A stretch of DNA of 64,000 nucleotides from Natrinema sp. DC36 (GCF_020405225.1 NZ_CP084473.1:62001-126000), one strand, 5' to 3'. Counted from the first letter of the stretch, positions 25,260 through 34,329 are shown. Notes: generated by a model not told the origin, from the sequence alone. Numbers and translations are program-made.

Positions 25260-26336
25260 TTAGTTGATACGGAACCGGAGGAGCGCTCCAAGGCCCCCGA
25301 ATGCAGTATCGAACTGAGCACCTCGATCTGTGTCAGTCGACACAACGAGACACTCACCGCCTTGGTCGGTCGTCGCTGCCTCCATCTCACGAATCTCCGC
25401 TGGTGGCCGTGCGTCTGAAACGAGAAGGACGTCGACTGCTCCATAGTCGAGGGCGGTTTGCGTTTCATCAGCTCCGTAGGCGACATCTCCACCCTGTCCC
25501 AGCGCCACGAAGAATCGATCGAGAGCTTCCCGTTCCCGTCGGCGCTCAGCATCAGACAGTACGTCCTCGGCACGCTCAACGAGCTGCGAGAGACCCTGCT
25601 TGGTCGCGTACTCAATCGGATAGACGCCTAGTATGTGGTCCCGCAACTCGTGGTGGAGATAGTCATCCTGCTGGAACTCGTCGACGGTGATCGTCGTCCC
25701 GCCGAGGATGACGCCATCGACAGTGGGCTCATCGAGGAACGTCTGCTCGGCAGCGTCGGCGACCTGCTCGAAGAACTCGTGTTTCTGGCGGTCGCGCTCA
25801 CGTTCGAATCGCTGCGCACTCTGACCGCCAGCACGGGATTTTCCCATCACTTGACTCTCGAAGGTCCGACTGGAAACGATGCGCTCGCCAGCGAGGCGAC
25901 CAAGGGCGGCACGGCCCCGTTCGAGAACGACCAGACCGTACACCTCTGACGGGGTGAGCGCCTGCTCGACGGGGGCGGTCTCGAATTCAGCCGCACAGCG
26001 GTACAGCGAGACGTCGACGGGGACGTCGAGATCGTCGAAGACGGCGTCCTGCAGCTCACCGTCGACGACACCAGCGTAGATGACGAGGCCGCTTGGTGGG
26101 GTCTCTTCGTACGCTTGGAGGAGGCGTCGGATGCGTCCGAGAGCGTCCTGGACGTGAGTTCGTGTCTGATCGGATTTGATGTTCGCAGCCTGTGCATATT
26201 CGCGGTCGATGCGCTCACGGACCGCATGGAGTGATTTGTCTGGCGGGACGGCCACGGTGATGAGCTCGGTGCCCTCGCCACGGTAGTTTGTGAGCTGGTC
26301 GATTCGATCGCGGAGTTCGTACTCGGTGGTCTGCAT
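25260..26336 (-). CDS. class-I peptide chain release factor (aRF1/eRF1) paralog
   Basis: 358 residues from ATG 26336, shorter than a housekeeping aRF1 (about 410-420). All three hallmark motifs are visible: NIKS at 52-55, YxCxxxF as YRCAAEF at 112-118 (stop-codon decoding), and GKSRAGGQSAQRF with GGQ at 170-172 (peptidyl-tRNA hydrolysis). The C-terminal domain (DVLSDAERRREREALDRFFV then ALDYGAVDVLLVSDA) is present but lacks the usual insert. It may release ribosomes under stress or in defence; its presence among plasmid genes is unusual. Confidence 0.8.
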   Translation of the reverse strand: MQTTEYELRDRIDQLTNYRGEGTELITVAVPPDKSLHAVRERIDREYAQAANIKSDQTRTHVQDALGRIRRLLQAYEETPPSGLVIYAGVVDGELQDAVFDDLDVPVDVSLYRCAAEFETAPVEQALTPSEVYGLVVLERGRAALGRLAGERIVSSRTFESQVMGKSRAGGQSAQRFERERDRQKHEFFEQVADAAEQTFLDEPTVDGVILGGTTITVDEFQQDDYLHHELRDHILGVYPIEYATKQGLSQLVERAEDVLSDAERRREREALDRFFVALGQGGDVAYGADETQTALDYGAVDVLLVSDARPPAEIREMEAATTDQGGECLVVSTDTDRGAQFDTAFGGLGALLRFRIN

Positions 26337-27044
26337 TTGTCTCGGTGAAAGTGGCGTCGCTGCACGATGAGAAGGCGATACACCCGCCGGCGCCGCTACC
26401 AACTACGAAAGAACAGAGCAAGCGCTCATCGTCCGTACGTTCACCTGTTGCACCGGCGGTGTGTGGTGCATACTATGTCGTTCGTGACGGTGCAGGATAA
26501 TGCTTCCGTCGAGACGGTTAGCGGTGGCCGAGAACGGATAGAAAGCCCTCGGCCGCTCGGCATCCCGCGACCCACGCTGCGCTCCTCGTGCCTGTGGTGC
26601 TTGCGGGGTCGGGGGACGACCGAAACGGCCTCGCCCTTTCTGAGTCAACCAGGATATCGGCTGTGTGACTGAGCGTCAAGCCCGGTTGAACAGGTTCTTT
26701 GTTACGGCCCGCCCCGCTCGCCGCTGCCGCCCTCCGCGTCGCTCGCGACCGACCATTCCGGGCGTGCGGGCGCTCTCCGCACCGCCCGCGCCCGTTCCGG
26801 GCTGAAATGCATGTGCCCTCGGCGCCAGCGGGTATCCCCGTCGGTTGCGCCCCTTGCGGGCTTTCGCGTTCCAGCGCTTTGTGCCGCCTGCGCTGTCGCG
26901 CGCCACACGGCGGCGCGCGTTCTCGACGACAGTTGCCCTGGACACGGTCCCGCGCATCGGACCGGACACGAGCGGGCATATCCCGCTGGACGCTTACTCC
27001 GGGCGGATCGGCGCGCGGTTCTGGTTGGGTGACCTTCCTTTGGC

Positions 27045-27095
27045 GCGCTCTCGCTCGCGCCCCAGGGGCGCTCACGAAGGCGCGAGCGAGAGCGC
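27045..27095. repeat. 16-bp perfect inverted repeat, 19-nt loop
   Basis: GCGCTCTCGCTCGCGC pairs with GCGCGAGCGAGAGCGC. The loop is CCCAGGGGCGCTCACGAAG. Confidence 0.85.
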
Positions 27096-27128
27096 ATAGA
27101 TGGTTCTGTCGGGCGTTGTCGTCGAAGA

Positions 27129-27152
27129 ACCGCGATGTAGGAGCATCGCGGT
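27129..27152. repeat. 9-bp hairpin 41 bp before the OB-fold gene
   Basis: ACCGCGATG - TAGGAG - CATCGCGGT, perfect stem with a 6-nt loop. Confidence 0.8.
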
Positions 27153-27192
27153 GTCGGGCGCGTGAGCGCCTTCGGAACTAGGTTGAGTTCCA

Positions 27193-28089
27193 ATGTCAAG
27201 TAAGAACGTTACCAGTCAAGTAGTTTCGGTCGATGAACAGGCATTCGAAAAAGCGGGCGAAGCGGCGGTCGATGAAGAGGGCTTCGAGGTCGTCGATGAG
27301 ACGCCGGAGTTCCAAGCGACGGTGCAGATGGAGGTGCAAGCAAAAGTCGATGCGAACCACCCGGACGGGATGGTCGACACGAGTGAAGAGCGGATCTATG
27401 GTGCGACCCTCGAACAGGAAGAGCGCATTCGGGCGCGGGAAGCTGAACTGGAGCGCATCAGTGCCCAAGCGGAGATGGGGACGCAAGAAGGTCGGGAAAA
27501 GCGTACGCGAGACATCGCAGCGAAGCGGAGTGCTGAGCGGCGTGCAGAGTTTCAGAAGCGGGCGGCGAGCGTGGACCCGTGGGAGGACCCAGAGCGGGAC
27601 GACCCTCGTGCAGAACTGACGCAGGAGCAGTTGGCGGCGGTGAACAAGCAGTCGATGCGGCTGGCGGAGAAGCTGGATGGCTGGTCGCGAGCGGCGATTG
27701 GCCGGCGACTGGGTGAAGCCGTAATCAGTGGGAAAGACTTGATGAGTGCGGTCGTCAGGGTGTTCGAGGAGTTGCAAACGGCGCCGGGGCAGGTGGTTCC
27801 CATCGGGAAGCTCGAGGACGTCAATCGCAAGGAGGTGAGTATCGAAGGTACCGTGACGCAGCTGTGGGAGAGCAACTCGCCAGCAATTCAGCAAGTCGGA
27901 CTCATCGAGGACGACAGTGGGAAAACGAAGCTGACGTCGTGGGTCGCAAGTGACCAACCCTGGATCGAAGAAGGCGAACGAGTTCGCATTCACGGGGCTG
28001 CGAAGAACTGGTACAACGGGCGCGTTTCCATAGCGCTCACCGGGTGGAGCACCGTACATTTCCCTGAGCGCAGTCGGTGGTGGGAATAG
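27193..28089 (+). CDS. OB-fold ssDNA-binding (RPA/SOSS-B-like) protein
   Basis: 298 residues. The N-terminal half is charged and coiled-coil-like (EERIRAREAELERISAQAEM, GREKRTRDIAAKRSAERRAE). A helical middle follows (MRLAEKLDGWSRAAIGRRLG). The C-terminal 95 residues form an OB fold: VPIGKLEDVNRKEVSIEGTV, GLIEDDSGKTKLTSWVASDQ, VRIHGAAKNWYNGRVSIAL. This arrangement is seen in haloarchaeal plasmid-borne single-strand-binding proteins, likely for replication or repair. The gene sits behind the GC-rich hairpin region, which may control it. Confidence 0.75.
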   Translation: MSSKNVTSQVVSVDEQAFEKAGEAAVDEEGFEVVDETPEFQATVQMEVQAKVDANHPDGMVDTSEERIYGATLEQEERIRAREAELERISAQAEMGTQEGREKRTRDIAAKRSAERRAEFQKRAASVDPWEDPERDDPRAELTQEQLAAVNKQSMRLAEKLDGWSRAAIGRRLGEAVISGKDLMSAVVRVFEELQTAPGQVVPIGKLEDVNRKEVSIEGTVTQLWESNSPAIQQVGLIEDDSGKTKLTSWVASDQPWIEEGERVRIHGAAKNWYNGRVSIALTGWSTVHFPERSRWWE

Positions 28090-28246
28090 CCAGTCGTCGT
28101 ACCCTCTTTTTTGCTACGTGCCGGACCGACCCAGACCCCACCGCCCCACCCTCCGCTCCGTGCTCGCTTCGCTGCGCGCGCAGCCACGACCTTGTTCCGC
28201 AGTCAAGGATCTGCTAAGACCCTTATCGAAAGAAAGACGAGAGGAA

Positions 28247-28277
28247 TTTTTTTCTGCGCCGAGAGCGGTGAGGCGCT
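28247..28277 (+). promoter_or_regulatory. leader element 5, upstream of the HNH gene
   Basis: TTTTTTTCTGCGCCGAGAGC then GGTGAGGCGCT, about 55 bp before ATG 28305. Confidence 0.5.
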
Positions 28278-28304
28278 AATCTACTGTCGGCGTCCTGATC
28301 TTCG

Positions 28305-29285
28305 ATGGAATCAGAGAAGCGAGTGTATACGTGTGAGATTTGTGGAGCCGAGTTCGAAACACCAGGAGCAAAGGGCGGTCACAAACGAGCGCATCAGCTC
28401 AAGATCAGCCGCGAAGAATTACTAGCGGAACTTCGGCGGCTGGCGAACGTCTCGGAGCGGGCACCGACAATGAAGATGATGGACGAACAGGGTGCGTATT
28501 CTGCGGCTTGTATAAGGCAACGGTTCGGTACTTGGGGAGATGCACTACGAGAAATCGGATTATCACCGAACATCAGATACGACATTCCGCCAGCGGAAGT
28601 CAAAGAGGACATCCGAACGATCGCAACAAAACTTGGACGTCCACCGACGTCACCAGAGTACCGTGCACGAGGGGATTTCTCCGTTAGCCTTGCACAAAAT
28701 TTGTTTGGGAGTTGGAATGAGGCACTAGCAGCTGCTGGGTTTGAGCCACAGTTCGAACACCGAATCCCCGAGGATATTCTCCTCGATGAAATCCGGACGC
28801 TTGTCGAGGCACTGGGGAAGGTCCCAACAGCGACCGATATGGACGAGTACGGTCGGTTTTCTTGTCGGTGCTATTTTGATCGATGGGACGGCTGGCAGGC
28901 CGCAGTTCGATCTGCTGGCCACGAGCCAGTTGGTCGTCCATCAGGCCCTGCCAACGGCAACTGGAAAGCGGACTCAAAGGATGAGCGACGATACTACGGG
29001 CCGAACTGGAAGGCTCAGCGGGCGAAGGCGCTTGAGCGAGACAGCTACGTTTGTCAAACACCAGGTTGTGACTGGTCACAGACTGCCCATCGTGAGGCGT
29101 TCGGGAAGGGGCTGCACGCCCATCATATCCAGCCGCTCCGCTCATTCGAAGACAGACACGACAATGTGGACTTCAAGCAGGCCAACCGGCTTGAGAATCT
29201 CGTGACGGTTTGCGTTCAGCATCATCGCCTATGGGAACGAGTCTCGCCGCTTAGGCTGGATATGAACCGGTCACCTCGAGACTAA
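28305..29285 (+). CDS. HNH endonuclease with C2H2 finger and HNH-associated repeats
   Basis: 326 residues. An N-terminal C2H2 finger reads YTCEICGAEFETPGAKGGHK RAH. Three homing-endonuclease-associated repeats follow, each with a W/F-x-x-x-L-x-x-x-G core: FGTWGDALREIGLSP, FGSWNEALAAAGFEP, WDGWQAAVRSAGHEP. The C-terminal HNH reads CQTPGCDWSQ then LHAHHIQPLRSFEDRHDNVD and LENLVTVCVQHHRLWE. Repeats and finger probably contact DNA. It could be a free-standing homing-type nuclease or a defence nuclease; it is the first gene of the defence-rich stretch and has its own leader element. Confidence 0.85.
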   Translation: MESEKRVYTCEICGAEFETPGAKGGHKRAHQLKISREELLAELRRLANVSERAPTMKMMDEQGAYSAACIRQRFGTWGDALREIGLSPNIRYDIPPAEVKEDIRTIATKLGRPPTSPEYRARGDFSVSLAQNLFGSWNEALAAAGFEPQFEHRIPEDILLDEIRTLVEALGKVPTATDMDEYGRFSCRCYFDRWDGWQAAVRSAGHEPVGRPSGPANGNWKADSKDERRYYGPNWKAQRAKALERDSYVCQTPGCDWSQTAHREAFGKGLHAHHIQPLRSFEDRHDNVDFKQANRLENLVTVCVQHHRLWERVSPLRLDMNRSPRD

Positions 29286-29363
29286 AATGTGTAACTCAGA
29301 TCCGGTGTTCTCGAAGGCTCAACTAGTGAACGTCGATGGTCCCGTAATCACCGTGGAGAGTAG

Positions 29364-29395
29364 GTTTTTCTGCCCTCCAAGGGGGCGGAGGGCAC
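29364..29395 (+). promoter_or_regulatory. leader element 6
   Basis: GTTTTTCTGCCCTCCAAGGG then GGCGGAGGGCAC; 57 bp before ATG 29421. Confidence 0.55.
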
Positions 29396-29420
29396 AGCGA
29401 TAGCGTGTCCTCAACGAAGT

Positions 29421-29663
29421 ATGTCCAAGGAAACCACTCTTACAACCCGTAAGCGACTTCGAATTCATCTTCAAGAGGCGAAACGAGCGACCACCTCTCC
29501 GGCCGTCGAGGCACAGTTGGCGGCCGCGTTGGATGTCTGGGGCGACCTGCCGCCAACGCCGTTACAGGAGTGTCCAATCTGTGGGAAAGTGGGATTGCCA
29601 GAACGAATACAGCAACACAGGTGTGGAACCCAAGATCCGAATGGTGAGAATATCCGGTTCTAA
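29421..29663 (+). CDS. small zinc-finger protein (80 aa)
   Basis: A helical N-terminus (KRLRIHLQEAKRATTSPAVE) and a C2HC-like finger near residues 50-68: CPICGKVGLPERIQQHRC. Probable small DNA-binding regulator. Preceded by leader element 6; convergent with the HEPN gene. Confidence 0.6.
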   Translation: MSKETTLTTRKRLRIHLQEAKRATTSPAVEAQLAAALDVWGDLPPTPLQECPICGKVGLPERIQQHRCGTQDPNGENIRF

Positions 29664-29716
29664 TACGACGTGGTGACTCATTTCGTGACTCAAAACCCTC
29701 TAAGTAAATCCAAGAG

Positions 29717-31207
29717 TTAGCCGAATAACTCAGACGAGTCCACACCAAGGGCTGCTTCATCCATCAGCTCGCCGATCTCGTCAATACTCAGTCCTGTCTC
29801 CTCAGTCAAGTCCATATAAGCGACGACAGAAGCGCCCATGAAACGGCGCGCTTCAGCTACCACGTCTTTCGGATGGTCGAACTTCTCGTCTAGCACCTTT
29901 AAACGACTATTCCGCTCCAAAACATCCGCAAGATACTGATTCTCGTGCACAATATCCCCCCTGAGTGAGTAGATATCCTGTAGAAACTTTTGGATGTACT
30001 CTCGTTCGTAGGGTAGCCTATCGTGCAATATCTGGCCTCCACGTAGTTTGAGTCGGAGGGTAATCGAGCCCCCCGATCCAACCCCTTGGAGAAGAAGTCC
30101 CTCAAGCCCAATTAGACAGTCAAGGAGCTGATCTTCGTAGAACCGCTTCGACCAGATCTCATTGAAGCGCTGAATTGAACGCGTGAACTGACCGTCCCTA
30201 TCAAGACGAATCCGTTGACAGTGACGTCCCCAAAACTCGGTGAATTCATCAACAGAGTCTGGATACAGTAGGAATGCTTCTTGCCGTTGTGTTCGGTCTT
30301 TATGCGCGTCTCCGATTACTGTGAAGTCGGGAACCCCCTCTCTGAATTCAAGCCAACTGGGTTCTTGTCGGAAGGATGTGCCAACTATCAGGTCTCCTGT
30401 TTCTGGGTCGGGGTCAAAAAGCCGCAGTGCAGTCGCTAACCGCTCTCCAATTTCTTCCCCCGGGTCATAGAGAGTGCCTTCAGGTTCTCGTGCCGCTATC
30501 TCTGCATAGATTTTGTACTTACAGGCGTCAACAGGGTTGAGATTGAACCGCTCCCCTCCACCTGCGGAGGATGTATGGACACCCCGTCTTTCTGGATCAG
30601 TAATAGGGCAGATCTTAAGCGATTCAACTCGATAGTAATTGTGACGTCTTCGACGGAGTTCAAATTCTGGCGATAATTCGATAACTGCCTCGTCGTCTCG
30701 TGGAATATTGAATAGGTGAAGTGGAATGATGATCTCAAAGGTTTCCAGCCCGGTCTCGTACTTCGTAAGCCAGTGTTCCTCGAATGCCCGATCGAACCCT
30801 CCATCCGTGACCACGTAGCCGCCCGAATAATCCATCACTGTGCCAGCGAAGTTGAAAAGCGCGTTAACGTAGGAGAATAGATTAGGTTCCTCAGGGGGTT
30901 CATAGTCCTCCGGTGCGCCGAGAAATACAACGTCTTCATCATCAGGGTCCGCAGGCTCGTTAAGACCAAATCCGTTTCCGGTCTCGTGCATCCACTCTGC
31001 AGTCTCTTCGAAGAACTCCTGCTGGCGTGAGGAATAGAACGTAATGATCCGGGAAGGCTCATCGATGATCTTCTCTTTCCTGTCCATCCGATCTCCTGCA
31101 GCAATTCGGAGTTTAGGGACGAAATCCTGCTCCTCACGAACGGTTTCAACGAAATCATCCACACACTCTCTGACCCGCTCTTTCAATCCGCCTCCCGAAC
31201 TGCCCAT
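29717..31207 (-). CDS. ApeA-like HEPN-domain protein, probable defence RNase
   Basis: 496 residues from ATG 31207, N-terminus MGSSGGGLKERVRECVDDFV. The C-terminal third is a HEPN-type helical domain: YEDQLLDCLIGLEGLLLQGV, SITLRLKLRGGQILHD and LQDIYSLRGDIVHENQYLAD. The last carries the R-x4-H motif (RGDIVH) typical of HEPN ribonucleases. The N-terminal 330 residues are a large sensor-like region resembling ApeA-type proteins. Such proteins abort infection by cleaving RNA. A TTG six codons upstream is an alternative start. Adjacent to, and divergent from, the AAA+/DUF6414 pair. Confidence 0.7.
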   Translation of the reverse strand: MGSSGGGLKERVRECVDDFVETVREEQDFVPKLRIAAGDRMDRKEKIIDEPSRIITFYSSRQQEFFEETAEWMHETGNGFGLNEPADPDDEDVVFLGAPEDYEPPEEPNLFSYVNALFNFAGTVMDYSGGYVVTDGGFDRAFEEHWLTKYETGLETFEIIIPLHLFNIPRDDEAVIELSPEFELRRRRHNYYRVESLKICPITDPERRGVHTSSAGGGERFNLNPVDACKYKIYAEIAAREPEGTLYDPGEEIGERLATALRLFDPDPETGDLIVGTSFRQEPSWLEFREGVPDFTVIGDAHKDRTQRQEAFLLYPDSVDEFTEFWGRHCQRIRLDRDGQFTRSIQRFNEIWSKRFYEDQLLDCLIGLEGLLLQGVGSGGSITLRLKLRGGQILHDRLPYEREYIQKFLQDIYSLRGDIVHENQYLADVLERNSRLKVLDEKFDHPKDVVAEARRFMGASVVAYMDLTEETGLSIDEIGELMDEAALGVDSSELFG

Positions 31208-31363
31208 AGTAGGGAAAGTGACCAATTTGTCTTCAAGACTATGCTACCACCGACACGGCGGTGGCTACGAAGGGTTGCTTCTATCGAGTCTACTGATCGA
31301 CAATAGGAATCTGTGAGCATTCATTAAGTAGATTCAAGAAAGTATGAGTCACCAGGTTATAAC

Positions 31364-32656
31364 ATGAGTGACGGGAAGCTGGCCCTCGTTAATGAAATAG
31401 CCGACAGTGGCGACCTTATTGTAGGTTATATAGACGGTTCCGGGTCAGCCACCGTATCTAATCATACGGACGATGCCGAAGTCGGTGATATTGTCGAAGT
31501 TGAAGAGACCGTCCTTGACAGGGACAAAGCCGTAGAAGTCGTCAAGAAAGGAGGCTACGACCGAGGCAGAACTGTCGGGGTTGTAGAAGCCGTCTTCAAC
31601 CAGACCATTGCAGTAAGAACCGAAAACGGACTCGTCGAAATCAATCGTCCCGATGAAACCATAGAGAAAGGATACACTATCGCAATAACACCTTCTCAAA
31701 CATTCTCTCAGGTCTTAAGCGAGGAACCCATCGAGATCACGCCCAAGCCAGATCTCGAAGTAGACGCAATCAACCTGAACCTGGGATCTGACAACGAAGA
31801 TGAGCAAGAAGAAACCGAGCAAAGGAGCTTATACCAACCTGAAAATATCGAAGATGTCATATTTGACGATGTGATCGGGTTACAGGACGCAAAAGACCGG
31901 CTTACAGAGGCAGTGAGCCTTCCAATGGAAAAGCCCGACAAGATGGCTGAATTCGATCTTGAAGGTCGGTTCGGAATCCTGTTCTACGGGCCTCCAGGCA
32001 CCGGGAAAACCATGATGGCAAAGGCAGCTGCCAACGAATGGGGATCTTCCGACTCATTCTTCCATATCGGTGGACCAGAAATTGTGAGCAAATATTACGG
32101 AGAGAGCGAACGCCAGATCCGAGATGTCTTCGAAGCTGCCAAACAGAAGGCAGAGGAAGAAGACGAACCCGCAGTAGTATTCATCGACGAGATCGACAGC
32201 GTCGTACCACGCCGGGATCGTGCCGATGAGACGGAACGCCGGATCGTTGCACAGTTTCTGAGTGAGCTAGACGGGTTAGAGGATCGAGGAGACATCGTAG
32301 TGATCGGTGCAACCAACTTGGTCGAGATAATTGATCCAGCGGTGCGACGACCAGGACGATTTGACGAGGAGATTGAATTCAGCCTGCCTGACGCCGGAGA
32401 ACGAAGAGATATTCTAAAAGTCCACTCACAGAATATGCCTATTTCCTCATCCGTGGATTTCCAGGATATCGCGGAGCGGACTCGTGGATGGTCGGGTGCC
32501 GACCTTGAATCCATAGTAAAGAAATCCGGACTCATAGCGGTCAAAGAAGACCGGCCAGAAGTTCATCACGAGGACTTCATGATCGCTTTCGAAAGGTTTG
32601 ATGAGCAAAGGGAGGTTAAACGCCAGCAGATAAAGGAGGTGAGGCAGCGGGAATGA
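31364..32656 (+). CDS. AAA+ ATPase (Cdc48/PAN-like single ring)
   Basis: 430 residues. Residues about 1-145 are a beta-rich N-domain (LIVGYIDGSGSATVSNHTDD, GRTVGVVEAVFNQTIAVRTE). One AAA module follows: Walker A FYGPPGTGKTMMAKAAANEW, pore-loop-like SKYYGESERQIRDVFEAAKQ, Walker B VVFIDEIDSV, sensor-1 VIGATN, arginine fingers RRPGRFDEEIEF, lid GWSGADLESIVKKSG. It lacks the second ring of Cdc48 and the coiled coil of PAN. Its stop overlaps the DUF6414 start by 4 bases, so the two are coupled. A specialised unfoldase in a defence module is likely. Confidence 0.85.
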   Translation: MSDGKLALVNEIADSGDLIVGYIDGSGSATVSNHTDDAEVGDIVEVEETVLDRDKAVEVVKKGGYDRGRTVGVVEAVFNQTIAVRTENGLVEINRPDETIEKGYTIAITPSQTFSQVLSEEPIEITPKPDLEVDAINLNLGSDNEDEQEETEQRSLYQPENIEDVIFDDVIGLQDAKDRLTEAVSLPMEKPDKMAEFDLEGRFGILFYGPPGTGKTMMAKAAANEWGSSDSFFHIGGPEIVSKYYGESERQIRDVFEAAKQKAEEEDEPAVVFIDEIDSVVPRRDRADETERRIVAQFLSELDGLEDRGDIVVIGATNLVEIIDPAVRRPGRFDEEIEFSLPDAGERRDILKVHSQNMPISSSVDFQDIAERTRGWSGADLESIVKKSGLIAVKEDRPEVHHEDFMIAFERFDEQREVKRQQIKEVRQRE

Positions 32657-33966
32657 CCCGTCTAAAAATCCGTCAAAGAATGTATTCAGTGGTGTCACGG
32701 CTACAGCGATGGCTTGCTAATAGCCAATTTGACGATCTCCGAGAATTCGTTTATCTGGACGAAATCAGTGTAAGGAGTCTCTTAGCGTCTACTGGTGAGG
32801 GCGGTATTGTTTCTGAGACGGTCGATGAGGAGATGCGAAGGCGACGTTCTGGGTCTAGTGTAGGCGGTTCGATATCTGCTGGCTCGGCCTCTGTCAATGC
32901 GAAGGTTTCAGAGGAAAGTGAGCATCAAAGGACGACAGTTGAGACTCGGAACTACGACTTGATTCAGTCAAAGTTTACTAGGTTGTACAGGAGCGATGTA
33001 GTGGAGAAGAAGCTGTCACTAGATCAGATACCGAAAGAAGATGAATCTGTAGACGACCCATTTTCAGGACTTGCAACCTCTGAGTTGACTCGTGGTGATG
33101 TAGTCGAACTTCGGGTGAATATTTCCGCAAATCTCTTGTTCAGGTTATATCGGGCAATTGATTACTTCGCTGACGCGTTCGAAGACCAAATTGATTCTGA
33201 TATCGAAGAAATGCTGGAGCTGATCGGCAGCAGTCTTGGCAATCGTATTCCGGTTGTCGGCAAGGCTGTTGATTACAAAGTTGTCGACGAAGAAGACGGG
33301 AAGACGATCAAACGCAGCGCTGAACTTGATAGCGACGAGAAGGTGGACGCAGAAGATCTTGAGATTGTTACACTGCTTAATTTGGATAGTCTGTGGGTTG
33401 ATCCGATACAGACCTTATTCAACAATGACCGGTTCGTGGTCTACTGTAGAGTGGAAGATGTGGATATTGATCGTTGGTATCCGTTGAAGGTGACTCGTGC
33501 GATTAATAGTCTCTCAGAGCCGGCGGCGGAGAATTTGAACCGGGAATTCGAACGAGGACTCCAAGATATAAGGAACCAATTATCTGAAATTCAGAATTTT
33601 ACCGACTGGTCCACTGATTCAGCTGCGCAGTGGAGCCGAGATATTCAGCAGTACACCGAATCTTTGGAAGACGAGTACGATCAAGATGTTTCTGAGGACG
33701 AACAGGAGCAGTTGATTGTAGAGGCTTTGGGAACTGTTGATGTTGGCGATGAGGTTAGTCAAACAGCACAACGAAAGAAGGTGCTTAACGCCTATACAGA
33801 TTCGTTCATCGAGATGCTTGACCTAGATCCTATTGGTGATGAGAAACGTCAGCAACTACGCTCAGACGCTTCAGAAACTGTTGGGGCTGGCAACCAGATC
33901 GATGAATTAGACGGAAGTAGCAACGTATTCCGAATTGAAGCGAAAGCCGTAGCGATGTACTGGTGA
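32653..33966 (+). CDS. DUF6414-like protein
   Basis: 437 residues. After a basic leader (RLKIRQRMYSVVSRLQRWLA), the text DLREFVYLDEISVRSLLAST and GEGGIVSETVDEEMRRR matches the start of DUF6414 proteins; a Gly/Ser loop (SGSSVGGSISAGSASVNAKV) follows. The middle has VVELRVNISANLLFRLYRAI and the C-terminus is acidic and helical. Function is unknown in the family. Here it is translationally coupled to an AAA+ ATPase, which suggests it is the substrate or effector partner. Confidence 0.65.
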   Translation: MTRLKIRQRMYSVVSRLQRWLANSQFDDLREFVYLDEISVRSLLASTGEGGIVSETVDEEMRRRRSGSSVGGSISAGSASVNAKVSEESEHQRTTVETRNYDLIQSKFTRLYRSDVVEKKLSLDQIPKEDESVDDPFSGLATSELTRGDVVELRVNISANLLFRLYRAIDYFADAFEDQIDSDIEEMLELIGSSLGNRIPVVGKAVDYKVVDEEDGKTIKRSAELDSDEKVDAEDLEIVTLLNLDSLWVDPIQTLFNNDRFVVYCRVEDVDIDRWYPLKVTRAINSLSEPAAENLNREFERGLQDIRNQLSEIQNFTDWSTDSAAQWSRDIQQYTESLEDEYDQDVSEDEQEQLIVEALGTVDVGDEVSQTAQRKKVLNAYTDSFIEMLDLDPIGDEKRQQLRSDASETVGAGNQIDELDGSSNVFRIEAKAVAMYW

Positions 33967-34031
33967 GGGAAACATCGAGATATACTGCATCTAATAACCG
34001 CGCAATTGAAAACTCACACCATCCATAGCCC

Positions 34032-34244
34032 TCATTCTGCGCTTCGTTTTATGTTTAGAAAGCGAACCTCGGCACTCATATAATCTAAGTGGAATATAGG
34101 ATATACAGAATCCAATTCGTTATCAACTATATCTGAATAATCTATATCTGACTCAATCAATCGAAGAATCCGGCGTATCTCCATCTTCAAATGATAATCC
34201 TTCTCCGGATTGAGCGTAGCCTGTTCCAGCTTATCCGAGATCAT
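34032..34244 (-). CDS. small helical protein (70 aa), unknown
   Basis: MISDKLEQATLNPEKDYHLK then MEIRRILRLIESDIDYSDIV and DNELDSVYPIFHLDYMSAEV. The composition fits an expressed protein. It lies convergent to the DUF6414 gene and divergent from the decayed KOW-like gene. No family recognised. Confidence 0.5.
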   Translation of the reverse strand: MISDKLEQATLNPEKDYHLKMEIRRILRLIESDIDYSDIVDNELDSVYPIFHLDYMSAEVRFLNIKRSAE

Positions 34245-34329
34245 TTACACAGGATATAGTGACAGGAACTAATATACATCCGGGATCTCCCAATGGATTT
34301 GTTTCCATCCCCATAGTCTGTATAGGAAC

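Larger units (their letters stand above)
26690..27190. other. GC-rich structured non-coding region
   Basis: About 500 bp of conspicuously GC-rich sequence with overlapping open frames on both strands, none with haloarchaeal protein character (all Arg/Pro/Ala-rich). It ends in two strong hairpins immediately before the OB-fold gene. 26403-26690 holds nothing recognisable. Confidence 0.5.

Noticed and set aside
26518-27199. Overlapping long frames on both strands
   Set aside because: All are Arg/Pro/Ala-rich products of GC-rich DNA, unlike the acidic proteins of this organism; treated as non-coding structured DNA.
31364-32656. Canonical proteasome-activating nucleotidase PAN
   Set aside because: Lacks the N-terminal coiled coil and C-terminal HbYX motif (ends EVRQRE); N-domain differs.
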